48,399 nt of DNA from Nitrosopumilaceae archaeon (GCA_030041535.1 JASHNR010000009.1:1-48399), one strand, 5' to 3'. Numbered from the stretch's first letter, positions 23,120 through 31,682 are shown. The notes: a model not told the origin generated them from the letters alone. Made by a program: numbers and translations.

Positions 23120-23434
23120 TTCCTAATTTCAGTTTTAATACAACCTAAAAGATCACAAGATCATATTTTTTTGTCCATTACGTGATTTTTTTTCACGTTA
23201 CAACCATTGTGGAAAAGATTCTAATTTTTTCTTCATGATACGATATTTATGATTCTATAATTATATTATTTGTATCAGTATAATGTGTATGCTATCAATA
23301 CTATATTCATAGTAATGCTACGATAAAACCAAAACTGAAAATTTTTTGTGATTTTTGTGAAAAAGGGTAGCCCGGACAAAAAACAAGGCATGGATTGACA
23401 TGATTTATGCCAGGGGCCTAAAACAAAATTCGAG
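23120..23434. other. 315-bp intergenic region with dyad and terminator
   Basis: No gene is seen. ACGTGA (23180-23185) and TCACGT (23193-23198) flank a run of seven T about 60 bp upstream of the winged-helix gene, a possible autoregulatory site. The part near purC holds a likely terminator, described separately. The middle is very AT-rich. Confidence 0.5.
23374..23411 (-). terminator. Likely purC terminator
   Basis: Reading along the minus strand, GGCAT (23411-23407) and ATGCC (23391-23387) form a short hairpin with a 15-nt loop, followed by TTGTTTTTTG. It starts about 24 bp after the purC stop. The short stem makes it moderate evidence; the T-run is the stronger sign. Confidence 0.45.
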
Positions 23435-24262
23435 TTAAAGACGAATTCCAGTAATGCGCGCGTATGAGGTTAGATATCTTGAGGACATTTCGTTGCACAG
23501 CTCTTGTGGAAGATCCGGGGCAGCAGGTACTAGCCCCTGCTTTCTTTCGTCCTCGAACTTTTTTTGCAGACCTCGAGCCGCAAGCCAGTCGCGCAATAAC
23601 TGCTTGTCATAGCTTTCTTGTATCTTTCCCACCTGATACGATTCTTTTGGCCACATTCTGTATTCGTCAGGACCAATAGAATCACCTAAAATAATCTCGT
23701 CTCCTATCTTTCCAAACTCTAGTTTCAGATCTGCCAGTATGAATCCTGCTTGTTCTGCTGTTTCTGACATTTTTTGGTAAATTCCAAGCGAGGTCTTTTC
23801 TAGAAAATCATAGTCACTAGGGCTTGCAAGATTTTTTTCCAATGCGTCATCCCTAGTTATTGGAATATCATGCGTTTCAGATTTTGTCGTGGGATCAAAT
23901 ATGGGTCTTGGAAATTTTGCTGCGATTTGAGTATCAGAGCCTTCTGGGATTTTTACTTCACCTTCTTTCCATCTTTGGACCAGACTACCATAGAAATATC
24001 CACGAACAACGCATTCAATTGGAATAATATTCATTTTTTTAACTACCATCTTATCTTTTGCCTCTGTTTTGACATAGTGATTTTGGGTTGGCAATTTTTT
24101 AAACCAAAACTCGGCAAACTTGCACAATACTTCGCCCTTTCTCGGTATGGGCGTTGGAAACTTTACGTCAAATGCAGAGACACGGTCTGTGAAATGAAAT
24201 AGAACGTGCTTGTCATCTAGTTCGTATATGTCTTTGACCTTGCCTGAGCGTAAAAACCTCAA
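23435..24262 (-). CDS. purC: SAICAR synthetase
   Basis: PurC joins CAIR and aspartate with ATP to give SAICAR in purine synthesis. 'GKVKDIYELDDKHVLFHFTDR' at the N-terminus, 'PIECVVRGYFYGS' (about 84-96) and 'LADLKLEFG' (about 180) are the family's conserved blocks. Length 275 aa. The start is a TTG. It is transcribed apart from purQLF, separated by the regulator/cupredoxin block. Confidence 0.95.
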   Translation of the reverse strand: MRFLRSGKVKDIYELDDKHVLFHFTDRVSAFDVKFPTPIPRKGEVLCKFAEFWFKKLPTQNHYVKTEAKDKMVVKKMNIIPIECVVRGYFYGSLVQRWKEGEVKIPEGSDTQIAAKFPRPIFDPTTKSETHDIPITRDDALEKNLASPSDYDFLEKTSLGIYQKMSETAEQAGFILADLKLEFGKIGDEIILGDSIGPDEYRMWPKESYQVGKIQESYDKQLLRDWLAARGLQKKFEDERKQGLVPAAPDLPQELCNEMSSRYLTSYARITGIRL

Positions 24263-24327
24263 TCAGGCGTCATTGAACTGACTTGGATTTAAACTGATAT
24301 ATTTTTGACCTATTTCTAGAGCCCAGT

Positions 24328-24612
24328 TTACTGCCACGTTATCTTCAGGAATACAAGCGAGCCAGCAAGTTGGACTATACGAACCACAAGAACAAATGGC
24401 AAGAGTGTTGCCTGATACAGATCAAACATGAAAAAGTATGTGTATACGTTTATGGCGTTATCTAGAAACAACATTACAACAAAGAAGATCATTCCAAAAT
24501 GAACTTGGGATTTTGTCTTGGAATACATCTTTGCAAATGTGGCAATAAGGACACTGAACACGCCCATGTTTGCCATTGCAACGATAGCACAGTATGGTAT
24601 GATTGGAATCAA
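24328..24612 (-). CDS. Small membrane protein, three hydrophobic segments
   Basis: The 94-aa protein has about three transmembrane stretches: residues 2-26, 37-66 and 68-92. No conserved motif or metal ligands beyond isolated His and Met are evident. Its start overlaps the stop of the upstream winged-helix gene by 4 bp, so the two form a translationally coupled pair. By position it may be a sensor or partner of that regulator; that is inference. Confidence 0.72.
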   Translation of the reverse strand: MIPIIPYCAIVAMANMGVFSVLIATFAKMYSKTKSQVHFGMIFFVVMLFLDNAINVYTYFFMFDLYQATLLPFVLVVRIVQLAGSLVFLKITWQ

Positions 24613-25037
24613 TCTGTCATCTCCTGTTTCTTGCCCTTGTACAAGCCTACCACAAGCTCGTCAAAAACAACCATGTTTACCTCGATTAAAGTTGAAAGAT
24701 AATAGACTGTGCCATATTTTTCACCCACATGTGCTACAAGATTGTTTTTTTCAAGAACGCCTATGTGGTGCTGTATTGCCCTATAGTTTAGTCCAAGCTC
24801 CTTTGCTAGTTGATGTGCATTGAGTGGTGATTTTTTCAATGTTGTAATAATTCTTATTCTATTATTGCCACCCCTAGAGTTTGCAAAGACCATCCAAAGC
24901 AGGTTCTTTGCATACAATATATCAGATCCCCTCTGGCTAGATTCTACTGTAGTATTGTGATATGACGAGTTTTCTCTCTTGTACACAGGTGCATCTTTGC
25001 ACGATAACATAAATACATTTTTCAAGATTGAGTGCAA
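24609..25037 (-). CDS. Winged-helix regulator, second of a tandem pair
   Basis: The C-terminal part has 'AKNLLWMVFANSRGGNNRIRII', 'LAKELGLNYRAIQHHIGVLEKN' (helix-turn-helix) and the wing 'VGEKYGTVYYLS'. It is closely similar to the upstream gene and clearly a tandem duplicate. The longest frame starts at a TTG at 25037, 3 bp after the upstream stop. A GTG at 24986, about 25 bp after a GTATTTATGTTA element, is an alternative that removes a tail absent from the paralogue. Overlaps the membrane-protein gene by 4 bp. Confidence 0.8.
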   Translation of the reverse strand: MHSILKNVFMLSCKDAPVYKRENSSYHNTTVESSQRGSDILYAKNLLWMVFANSRGGNNRIRIITTLKKSPLNAHQLAKELGLNYRAIQHHIGVLEKNNLVAHVGEKYGTVYYLSTLIEVNMVVFDELVVGLYKGKKQEMTD

Positions 25038-25040
25038 ATC

Positions 25041-25346
25041 CTATTTCTTGCCTCCATAAGTCTTCAATACAATCTCATTGTATGTCTCCATATTAGCTTC
25101 AAAAAACGTAGAGAGAAAATAAGTAGCGCCATATTTTTCACCAACTTTTGTAATCAGGTTATTTTTTTCTAGCACTTCAAGATGATGCTGTATTGCCCTA
25201 TAGTTTAATCCCAGATCATTTGCAAGCTGGTTGGCATTGCGTGGAGAGTTTTGCAGTGCCGTCATTATTTTAACTCGGTTTTCTCCACCCCTTGAGCTGG
25301 CAAAGACGAAGAAGAGAAGATTTTTTGCATATGGCAAACTCGGCAT
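25041..25346 (-). CDS. Winged-helix regulator, first of a tandem pair
   Basis: This 101-aa protein is almost only a winged helix: 'YAKNLLFFVFASSRGGENRVKIM', 'LANDLGLNYRAIQHHLEVLEKN' and wing 'VGEKYGATYFLS'. It shares well over half its residues with the next gene. The ATG lies about 30 bp after CTTTAAC. It sits 87 bp from the large cupredoxin gene on the same strand; no metal-binding cysteines are present. Confidence 0.82.
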   Translation of the reverse strand: MPSLPYAKNLLFFVFASSRGGENRVKIMTALQNSPRNANQLANDLGLNYRAIQHHLEVLEKNNLITKVGEKYGATYFLSTFFEANMETYNEIVLKTYGGKK

Positions 25347-25433
25347 TTGAACGATTAGACATCAACACAATGCGGTTAAAGACGTTTATGAGATTGAGCT
25401 AACTAGACCTTGTATTAGAAAAAAGGAAAAGGG

Positions 25434-26801
25434 TTAGGAAACGATTATTGTTCCACGCATCTGCGAATGGATCATGCACGCGTAATCGTATGTTCCAGGG
25501 GTGTTGAATGTATACGAGAATATCTTTCCTGGCTTGATAAATCCACTATCAAACGTTCCATCTGCGTTTGCAGTTCCCGGCGTGACTGATGTGACAGTAT
25601 GTGTGGTGCCATCTGTGTTCACAAATGTTACAGTTGTTCTTGCCTTGACATTGAGCATATCTGGCGTGAAGAATGGTGATTCTAGGCCGTTGATGTATAC
25701 TGTGTTAGGTGGCGGGTTGGCATCTGTATCAGTTGAGGATGATGATGCGCCTCCAGTTGGTTCTGAGACAAACACGGTATAGTCAGTATAGGCTGCTCCC
25801 CACATGTAGTTTGAGAGAGTGCTTGGCTGGAGTTTAACATCTATAACATATGGTCCTGAACTTGGAAAGATCTCAGTCAATTCCTCCACGCCCGGATGCC
25901 CATGAATTGCTCCATCCATAGCCAATGGCCCTTCAACTGGTGCAGATTGCGCTACAATGTAGCCTTCAGTGGATATAGTAGTTTGCAGGTCAGGATGAAT
26001 AACCCTGGAATTATCCGCAGCTTTTGTCACGGTAAAGATAAAAGTTACAGGCTGTCCTGCGACAATTTTGTTAGCAGTTGTACTAAACTCTAGATTGACT
26101 GCAGTTCCAGGAACTGTTCCATTGAGTGTATGTGTCTGGTCTATGTTTTGTACATAAACTGGAAACTCAAACTCTCTAGATCCGAAATTATTTTGTGGAT
26201 CTGTTTTCCAGTCCTTTGGAGTTCCAGATAGCATTGTGTGAGTCCATCCTTTAGGAGTCGGTTCCAATCCCCCCATTGTGGTTCCAATTGATGATACAGT
26301 CAGGGATACAGTACTTTCACCTGCTGTTGGAAAAGCTACACTAAAGCCCATCTTCCCAACGTGGGAATGTGCAGTTGTTGTCTTGTAGATGAGGTTTCCA
26401 TCTGGATCTGTAACTACTATTGCCCAATCAACATGGCTGAGCCTTGCTCCAGATGCCGAGTCTTTGATTTGCATCTGGATTGATGCTAGCTGATTTGTTT
26501 GAATTATAGAGGTCGCATTAAAGTCTACTGTGACGTTACCTGATGTCTTTGAGAGTGGCGTATTCTGCATATCGCTGTCTTGTGTTTCATTTGACTGATC
26601 AGAGCCCATCGAATCTTGTCCATCCATCATCTGTGCCATATCATGAGATGGTGCAGTCATCAAATTGTTGTCTGCAGTCAGTGCACTGGCTTGCCCTAAT
26701 TCTGGGGTCTTGTCATGTGACATGAGGTCAAGCGGCACAATCATTGCAAGTACAGCAACTGTTGCTACAACTATTGTTGTAGTAGCTAGGTCTGTTTTCA
26801 T
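25434..26801 (-). CDS. Large membrane-anchored cupredoxin protein
   Basis: The 455-aa protein has an N-terminal signal anchor (about residues 7-25), then a linker rich in Met, Asp and Ser with 'MAQMMDGQDSMGSDQS'. Two beta-rich regions (about 90-210 and 225-345) follow, and a C-terminal plastocyanin-like domain (about 365-455). Type-1 copper ligands are visible: H401 ('THTVTS'), then C442, H445 and M448 in 'YACMIHSQM'. It should carry electrons outside the cell. It shares a promoter element with the smaller cupredoxin. TATA TATTTAG at 26823-26829 precedes the ATG by about 25 bp. Confidence 0.85.
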   Translation of the reverse strand: MKTDLATTTIVVATVAVLAMIVPLDLMSHDKTPELGQASALTADNNLMTAPSHDMAQMMDGQDSMGSDQSNETQDSDMQNTPLSKTSGNVTVDFNATSIIQTNQLASIQMQIKDSASGARLSHVDWAIVVTDPDGNLIYKTTTAHSHVGKMGFSVAFPTAGESTVSLTVSSIGTTMGGLEPTPKGWTHTMLSGTPKDWKTDPQNNFGSREFEFPVYVQNIDQTHTLNGTVPGTAVNLEFSTTANKIVAGQPVTFIFTVTKAADNSRVIHPDLQTTISTEGYIVAQSAPVEGPLAMDGAIHGHPGVEELTEIFPSSGPYVIDVKLQPSTLSNYMWGAAYTDYTVFVSEPTGGASSSSTDTDANPPPNTVYINGLESPFFTPDMLNVKARTTVTFVNTDGTTHTVTSVTPGTANADGTFDSGFIKPGKIFSYTFNTPGTYDYACMIHSQMRGTIIVS

Positions 26802-26822
26802 GACATGTTTTTTTGATAAAAT

Positions 26823-26865
26823 TATTTAGCAATATTTCAAAATCAAGTGCAAATTATATGCAAAT
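26823..26865 (-). promoter_or_regulatory. Cupredoxin promoter element, copy A
   Basis: 43 bp with 37 positions identical to copy B at 27586-27628. On the minus strand it contains two ATTTGCA repeats 11 bp apart, then a TGAAATATT block and a CTAAATA TATA box. The TATA lies about 25 bp before the large cupredoxin ATG. The rest of the gap 26802-27025 shows nothing clear. Confidence 0.7.
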
Positions 26866-27025
26866 CTCTAGAATTGTTTTTGCAGTCAGAAAAGATTGGT
26901 TAGAGTTATTGGATACAAAATATGAACGAGTTTTTCAGATTATTAACCGACCTTGTTGTACAAAAAATTAAAAATAGTGTGATGATATTACCAGCATGAT
27001 CTGCTGATCATATCAACATCATATT

Positions 27026-27556
27026 CTAGTCAGTTCTAGGAAGGACAATTATCTCGCCGCGCATGTTTGGCGCGTGCATTGAAGACCAAAAATCGATTGT
27101 TCCAACATTGTCTGCTGTAAAGTTAATAGTTTTCATCTCTCCTCTGTGAATGTCAAACTCTGGAGCAATCCCATCTACGGTTATTTTGTACCCAGGTCCT
27201 TGGACATCTACAAAGTTGAGAGTAACTTGGTCTCCTTGGTTTACAACAATTTGAGAGGGTTCAAACATGAACTGTCTTACCTTCCAGCCTCCCATGTTAT
27301 CGATCTTCTTTATCATCAAGCCGCCTCCCGAAGGAAGAGTTGAATTGGGATATGGTTCGGACGGGTGATCAGAAGACGGATAGATACTTGTTATGCCGTC
27401 TAGGTGAACTGTTGCGATATAGAATGTCCTCTGCGTTGAAGCAGAAGCAGTACCAGTTTGTCCAAACATTGGTCCTTCAAGAGAGATTGTGGCCATGACT
27501 CCAGCTACTGCAGCTATTGTCAGGCCAAGAATTATGCTCTTGTGTAGATTTTTCAT
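27026..27556 (-). CDS. Secreted cupredoxin-like protein lacking the copper Cys
   Basis: The 176-aa protein has an N-terminal hydrophobic signal/anchor (about residues 8-26) and one beta-sandwich domain (about 92-172) with 'VVNQGDQVTLNFVDVQG', 'HRGEMKTINFTADNVGTIDFW' and 'SSMHAPNMRGEIIV'. The fold and the H161 and M165 positions fit a CoxII/cupredoxin type. Ser158/Ser159 stand where the ligand Cys is expected, so a normal type-1 or CuA site cannot form. H137 is a possible remaining ligand. It may bind copper differently or only serve structurally. Confidence 0.78.
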   Translation of the reverse strand: MKNLHKSIILGLTIAAVAGVMATISLEGPMFGQTGTASASTQRTFYIATVHLDGITSIYPSSDHPSEPYPNSTLPSGGGLMIKKIDNMGGWKVRQFMFEPSQIVVNQGDQVTLNFVDVQGPGYKITVDGIAPEFDIHRGEMKTINFTADNVGTIDFWSSMHAPNMRGEIIVLPRTD

Positions 27557-27585
27557 ATGGTCAGAGAAATGGTCTAGTGGAAAAC

Positions 27586-27628
27586 TATTTAGTCATATTT
27601 CGAAATGACGTGCAAATTATGTGCAAAT
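27586..27628 (-). promoter_or_regulatory. Cupredoxin promoter element, copy B
   Basis: The counterpart of copy A. On the minus strand it has ATTTGCACAT then AATTTGCACGT (two ATTTGCA repeats one helical turn apart), followed by CGAAATATG and CTAAATAG. The TATA is about 30 bp before the small cupredoxin ATG. Six of 43 positions differ from copy A, mostly outside the repeats. Confidence 0.7.
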
Positions 27629-27728
27629 TGTTTTTTCTACAAGTTCTGCAATTTTGTAACCTTGGTCAAAATCAAAGATTTGTACATGAATTTGAAAAAT
27701 CTCTTTATATTATTGCAGTAGCACAATC

Positions 27729-27790
27729 ATGGTTCGATTCAATTTCATTAGTCTCTCCAGCCCCTTTGAATCGAACCAACTAAAATTTTT
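27729..27790 (+). ncRNA. Candidate small RNA with 13-bp hairpin
   Basis: TGGTTCGATTCAA (27730-27742) and its exact complement (27766-27778) flank a 23-nt loop. A TATA-like TTTATATTA at 27704-27712 lies about 25 bp upstream of the hairpin, and AAAATTTTTAAAA follows it. That is the layout of a short transcript: promoter, hairpin, T-run. An alternative is a leaderless mRNA from the ATG at 27729 encoding about 36 residues of low-complexity sequence, which I find less convincing. Confidence 0.4.
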
Positions 27791-27824
27791 AAAAATTACA
27801 AGTACAAGGTGTTTTAGATTATTC

Positions 27825-28085
27825 CTATTTTTTGGATGAGCGGTTATCGCCCTGGCCTGGGATCACGGGCAAGGTGGTTGTTGAAACCACATTGTGTACC
27901 TTACGAATATCTTTTGTTATTATTTTTTCAATTTGTGCCTTGGTTGGAACCTGGACCTTTACAAAAATATCATATTGCCCATATGTACCAGTGACCTCCT
28001 TTACTCCATCAATTTTTAAGATTTCATTTAGCACATCCATTTCATGTCCCATCTTGCTTTTTACAAGAACAAATGCTAATTCCAA
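27825..28085 (-). CDS. Stand-alone Lrp/AsnC ligand-binding (RAM) protein
   Basis: The 86-aa sequence is a RAM domain without any DNA-binding helix-turn-helix: 'AFVLVKSKMGHEMDVLNEILKIDGVKEVTGTYGQYDIFVKVQV' pattern with the typical 'G.YD' loop. Such proteins oligomerise and bind amino acids or similar effectors. It starts 2 bp after the purF stop, so it is co-transcribed at the end of the purQLF operon. A second RAM-only gene lies at 37.5 kb. Confidence 0.85.
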   Translation of the reverse strand: MELAFVLVKSKMGHEMDVLNEILKIDGVKEVTGTYGQYDIFVKVQVPTKAQIEKIITKDIRKVHNVVSTTTLPVIPGQGDNRSSKK

Positions 28086-28087
28086 TT

Positions 28088-29524
28088 TTATTCCCCTTTT
28101 GTTTCTGCTCTGCTCTTAAATGCGGGTTTTATTCCCAGAGTAGAATAGTCTCCTGAATAGCATGTAAAACACATTGAATTGTAATCCATCCCTACAGCAC
28201 TTGCAAGGTTCTGAGAGTCGTTGTAACCAAGAAAATCTGCACCGATTAGCTGTCTTACTTTTTCTGTGGTTTCTTCTTCAGTGTAATTTTTTTCATCTCC
28301 CATAAATGTGACCAGCTCGTCTTGGGATGGAAAATCAATTCCTGCATAGCAGGGATATTTGATCTGTGGAAAAGTGATAACCATGCTAATCTTTCTTGCA
28401 CCTGCTCTTCGCAGTGCCTTGATGATTGCCTTTGAGCTTGTGCCCCTTACAAGACTGTCATCAACTACCACAACATGTTTGCCGCTAATTACTTGAGTGA
28501 TAGGAATAATCCAGCGATTAATTTCAACTCTGTCACTTTGATGCGGTTCAATGAAACTGCGCAATGGACCTTTCCTGCTATACCTATCCTTGAGCAACCC
28601 CTCTTCAAATGGAATTCCTAGCTCTTGTGCATAACCTAGTGCGGCAGGCCTTGCAGAGTCAGGAACTGGAACAACAATATCTGCATCCTTGATTGGATAT
28701 TTTCTTGCTAAAAATTGTCCAATTCTCTTTCTGACTATATAGATATTAGAGTTCTCCATGACACTTGATGGATGCGCAAAATAGGTAAACTCAAAAGAAC
28801 AGTGAGCCGGTTTTTTTTCTTCAGAGAACATCTCATACTCTAGTCCTGCGTTGCTGATTTTTACAAGCTCGCCTGGTTTTACATCTCTGACAAGCTGAGC
28901 CCCCACTGCAGAAAGCGCTACAGACTCTGATGCCACGATGTAAGAATTGTTATCTTTTCTATACCCTATAACCATGGGTCTAAATCCCCTAGGATCACGC
29001 GCTGCGTATACAGCGTTATCATCAGAAACAAAAGTAAAACAAAATGAACCTACCATCTCATTTTTCAAAATTGAGAGGGCATTGCCTAGTTTTCCATTTT
29101 CAGACATGAGCGATACTAGTCGTTGTGCAGCAACAAGTGTGTCACTTGCATTTTGTGGCGTAAATGTGCATCCCCCTACCATGCCTGCCAACTCTTCAAC
29201 ATTTGATATGGTTCCATTATGGGCAATGCACAAGTCCTTTACTTTTAGTGGTTGAGCGTTTTCCAGGTTACTTTTGCCAATGGTAGAATATCGGACATGT
29301 CCTATGGCTGCAGGCGAAGCATAATCTCGAGTGATTTTGTCAAATTCAGATACAGCAGATGACACGAGTCCTAGTTGTTTGTGTGGTTGTTTTTTTGGAA
29401 CTGCAATGCCCCATGCCTCTTGTCCTCGATGTTGGAGAGCACGCAGTGCATCAATAACCATTGGTATGACGTTTGCACCATCCAAGCTAAAAATTCCTAC
29501 TACACCGCAGTTTTCTTTAACCAT
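28088..29524 (-). CDS. purF: Amidophosphoribosyltransferase
   Basis: PurF makes phosphoribosylamine from PRPP and glutamine, the first committed purine step. After a five-residue propeptide, Cys6 in 'MVKENCGVVGIF' is the glutaminase nucleophile. The PRPP site 'HVVVVDDSLVRGTSS' and the C-terminal 'MCFTCYSGDY' are present. Length 478 aa is normal. It overlaps purL by 8 bp. Confidence 0.96.
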   Translation of the reverse strand: MVKENCGVVGIFSLDGANVIPMVIDALRALQHRGQEAWGIAVPKKQPHKQLGLVSSAVSEFDKITRDYASPAAIGHVRYSTIGKSNLENAQPLKVKDLCIAHNGTISNVEELAGMVGGCTFTPQNASDTLVAAQRLVSLMSENGKLGNALSILKNEMVGSFCFTFVSDDNAVYAARDPRGFRPMVIGYRKDNNSYIVASESVALSAVGAQLVRDVKPGELVKISNAGLEYEMFSEEKKPAHCSFEFTYFAHPSSVMENSNIYIVRKRIGQFLARKYPIKDADIVVPVPDSARPAALGYAQELGIPFEEGLLKDRYSRKGPLRSFIEPHQSDRVEINRWIIPITQVISGKHVVVVDDSLVRGTSSKAIIKALRRAGARKISMVITFPQIKYPCYAGIDFPSQDELVTFMGDEKNYTEEETTEKVRQLIGADFLGYNDSQNLASAVGMDYNSMCFTCYSGDYSTLGIKPAFKSRAETKGE

Positions 29525-31682
29525 GATTGACTAATGACCCCAACGAGTTTAACCATTTTTCTTGTGCCTTATCAACCATTACACTTGCAACCAACTTGGT
29601 TTTGTTCTTAAATGTAATACTATGGCCTACAAATTTTCCGATAGTTTCATTTTGAATCCCTTTTTTTTCAAGCAAAGATTTTACTTTTTTTATTTTTGAT
29701 GGGTTGACTGTTAGCAAGAATCTGGAATGCGATTCTGAGAAGAGCAGTTCGTCATACTTGAGCTTCTCCGATGGTATTTTATCTAGAAAAACATGGCAAC
29801 CAATGTCATTTGTAATACAAGTCTCAGATATTGCTACTCCGATTCCCCCCTTTGAGCAATCGTGTATGGCCTTTACCAGATCTTGGCTTATTGTTTCCAA
29901 GACTGCACATTGATTGGCTTTTGAAGACTTTATATCAACTACAGGACATCTGCCTCCTGTAATACCATGGACGTACTCGTAATATTCCGAGCCCCCCATC
30001 TCATCCTTTGTAATACCTACCAGAACAATCAAGTCGCCTGTTTTGGCTTTTTGTGGCATCAATGGCTTGTCCTCTATTAGGCCAAGCACTCCTATCAGCG
30101 GAGTCGGTTTGATTGGCCCATCATCAGTCTCGTTGTACAGACTCACTTTACCTCCCACGCATGGAATCTCAAAATATTTAGCATACTCTGTGATTCCTTC
30201 TACTGATTCTTTGAATGTCCAAAAAATTTCAGGATCTTCTGGATTTCCAAATTGCAAATGATCAACCATTCCTATCGGAGTAGCGCCAGTGCAGATTACG
30301 TTTCTGCAGGCCTCATCAAAGCATCCAATCACGCCCTGTCGAGGGTCGACGTAGCAGTGCTTTGAGTTACCATCTATCTTAATTGAGAGGAATTTTCCAT
30401 TGTCAAGTCTTAAAACAGAGGCATCTTTTCCAGGTTTTATCACGGTGCGAATGCCAACTTCGTGGTCATATTGTGTGTATACCCAATGTTTGCTTGCAAT
30501 GTTTGGGTTTGAAAGCATGGTAAGAATCGTACGCGATAGATTTTTTGGCGTTTCTGGTTTTTCAATTAAAGAGATGTGTTTCAAATATTTTGGCACACTT
30601 GAAGGCCTGTCAAGAAGTGGGGCATTTGCAACTACATTGCTTGGCAATTTGGCTACTGTCTGTTTTTCAGATTTGACTTCCATTGTGTTGCCATCAGTTA
30701 TCACACCTACAACAGAATATGACACGCGGAACTTTTCACAGATTTCTTTTAGAGTTGCAAGTTTTTCAGGAGAGGTTATAACAAGCATCCTTTCTTGAGA
30801 TTCAGAAACCATCAATTCTGTAGGTGACATGTTTTGCTCCCTTTTGTGAATCAGGGATACATCAAGTTCAATGCCAACCGATAGCGCATCAGCTGTTTCC
30901 GAGATGGCGCAAGAAAGTCCCCCACCTCCCAAATCTTTCATGGCCTTGATGCAGTTCTGATTTCTGGCATTTAGAATTACTTCAATTACTAATTTTTCAA
31001 TGAACGGGTCTGGAATCTGAACAGCAGAGCGGTTCTCAGATTCTAATTTGTCAGATGCAAACTGAGACCCTCCCATACCATCTCTGCCTGTAGAACCGCC
31101 GATTAATACTAGAAAATCTCCCTTGTCAGCTCTGTTTTGTATTAGCCTCTCTTTTTTTCCAAATCCAACGGATGCAACATCAACTAACGCATAATTGGTA
31201 AAACATTTGTCAAATTCTATTTCACCACCAATAGTTGGTATACCCAAACAATTTCCATAATCAGCAATTCCTCTAACAGCATTTTTAAAAAGCCATCTTG
31301 CATGAGTATCATTTTCAATATCACCAAACCTAAGGCCGTCCAAAATTGCAATTGGCCTTGTACCAGCTGACAGGATATCACGTATTACTCCTCCTACTCC
31401 TGTTGCAGCTCCGCCATATGGTTCCACTGCAGAAGGATGGTTATGACTTTCAATGTGTACTGTAACAACATATCCGTCACCTACATCTAAAACGCCAGAA
31501 TCATAGCCAGGACCTGAGATAACACGAGCTCCTTTGCGCGGAAGAGTTCTTAGGTGTTTTTTTGACGACTTGTAAGAACAGTGTTCAGACCATTCTGCTG
31601 CGACTATCTGCGTCTCAAGAAGATTTGGTTTTCGGCCTATCTTTTTTTCAAGATAGTCGGACTCTTGGGGAGTCAGACTCAT
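29517..31682 (-). CDS. purL: FGAM synthase, large subunit
   Basis: PurL uses ATP and ammonia from PurQ to convert FGAR to FGAM. The 721-aa small-type PurL has 'EWSEHCSYKSSKKHLR' near the N-terminus, the Gly-rich 'LIGGSTGRDGMGGSQFAS' and 'VHDCSKGG'-type ('AIHDCSKGGIGVAISE') in the second half. The gene overlaps purQ by 4 bp and purF by 8 bp, so the three are an operon. PurS, the third subunit, is 2.6 kb upstream on the same strand. Confidence 0.96.
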   Translation of the reverse strand: MSLTPQESDYLEKKIGRKPNLLETQIVAAEWSEHCSYKSSKKHLRTLPRKGARVISGPGYDSGVLDVGDGYVVTVHIESHNHPSAVEPYGGAATGVGGVIRDILSAGTRPIAILDGLRFGDIENDTHARWLFKNAVRGIADYGNCLGIPTIGGEIEFDKCFTNYALVDVASVGFGKKERLIQNRADKGDFLVLIGGSTGRDGMGGSQFASDKLESENRSAVQIPDPFIEKLVIEVILNARNQNCIKAMKDLGGGGLSCAISETADALSVGIELDVSLIHKREQNMSPTELMVSESQERMLVITSPEKLATLKEICEKFRVSYSVVGVITDGNTMEVKSEKQTVAKLPSNVVANAPLLDRPSSVPKYLKHISLIEKPETPKNLSRTILTMLSNPNIASKHWVYTQYDHEVGIRTVIKPGKDASVLRLDNGKFLSIKIDGNSKHCYVDPRQGVIGCFDEACRNVICTGATPIGMVDHLQFGNPEDPEIFWTFKESVEGITEYAKYFEIPCVGGKVSLYNETDDGPIKPTPLIGVLGLIEDKPLMPQKAKTGDLIVLVGITKDEMGGSEYYEYVHGITGGRCPVVDIKSSKANQCAVLETISQDLVKAIHDCSKGGIGVAISETCITNDIGCHVFLDKIPSEKLKYDELLFSESHSRFLLTVNPSKIKKVKSLLEKKGIQNETIGKFVGHSITFKNKTKLVASVMVDKAQEKWLNSLGSLVNHG

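Noticed and set aside
23346-23434. A structured RNA such as SRP or RNase P RNA next to purC
   Set aside because: The GC-richer patch is only about 60 bp and is explained by a small hairpin with a T-run (terminator).
27729-27839. Leaderless mini-protein from the ATG at 27729
   Set aside because: The frame gives a Phe/Leu/Ser-rich product, and the hairpin arms explain the sequence better; kept as the rival reading.
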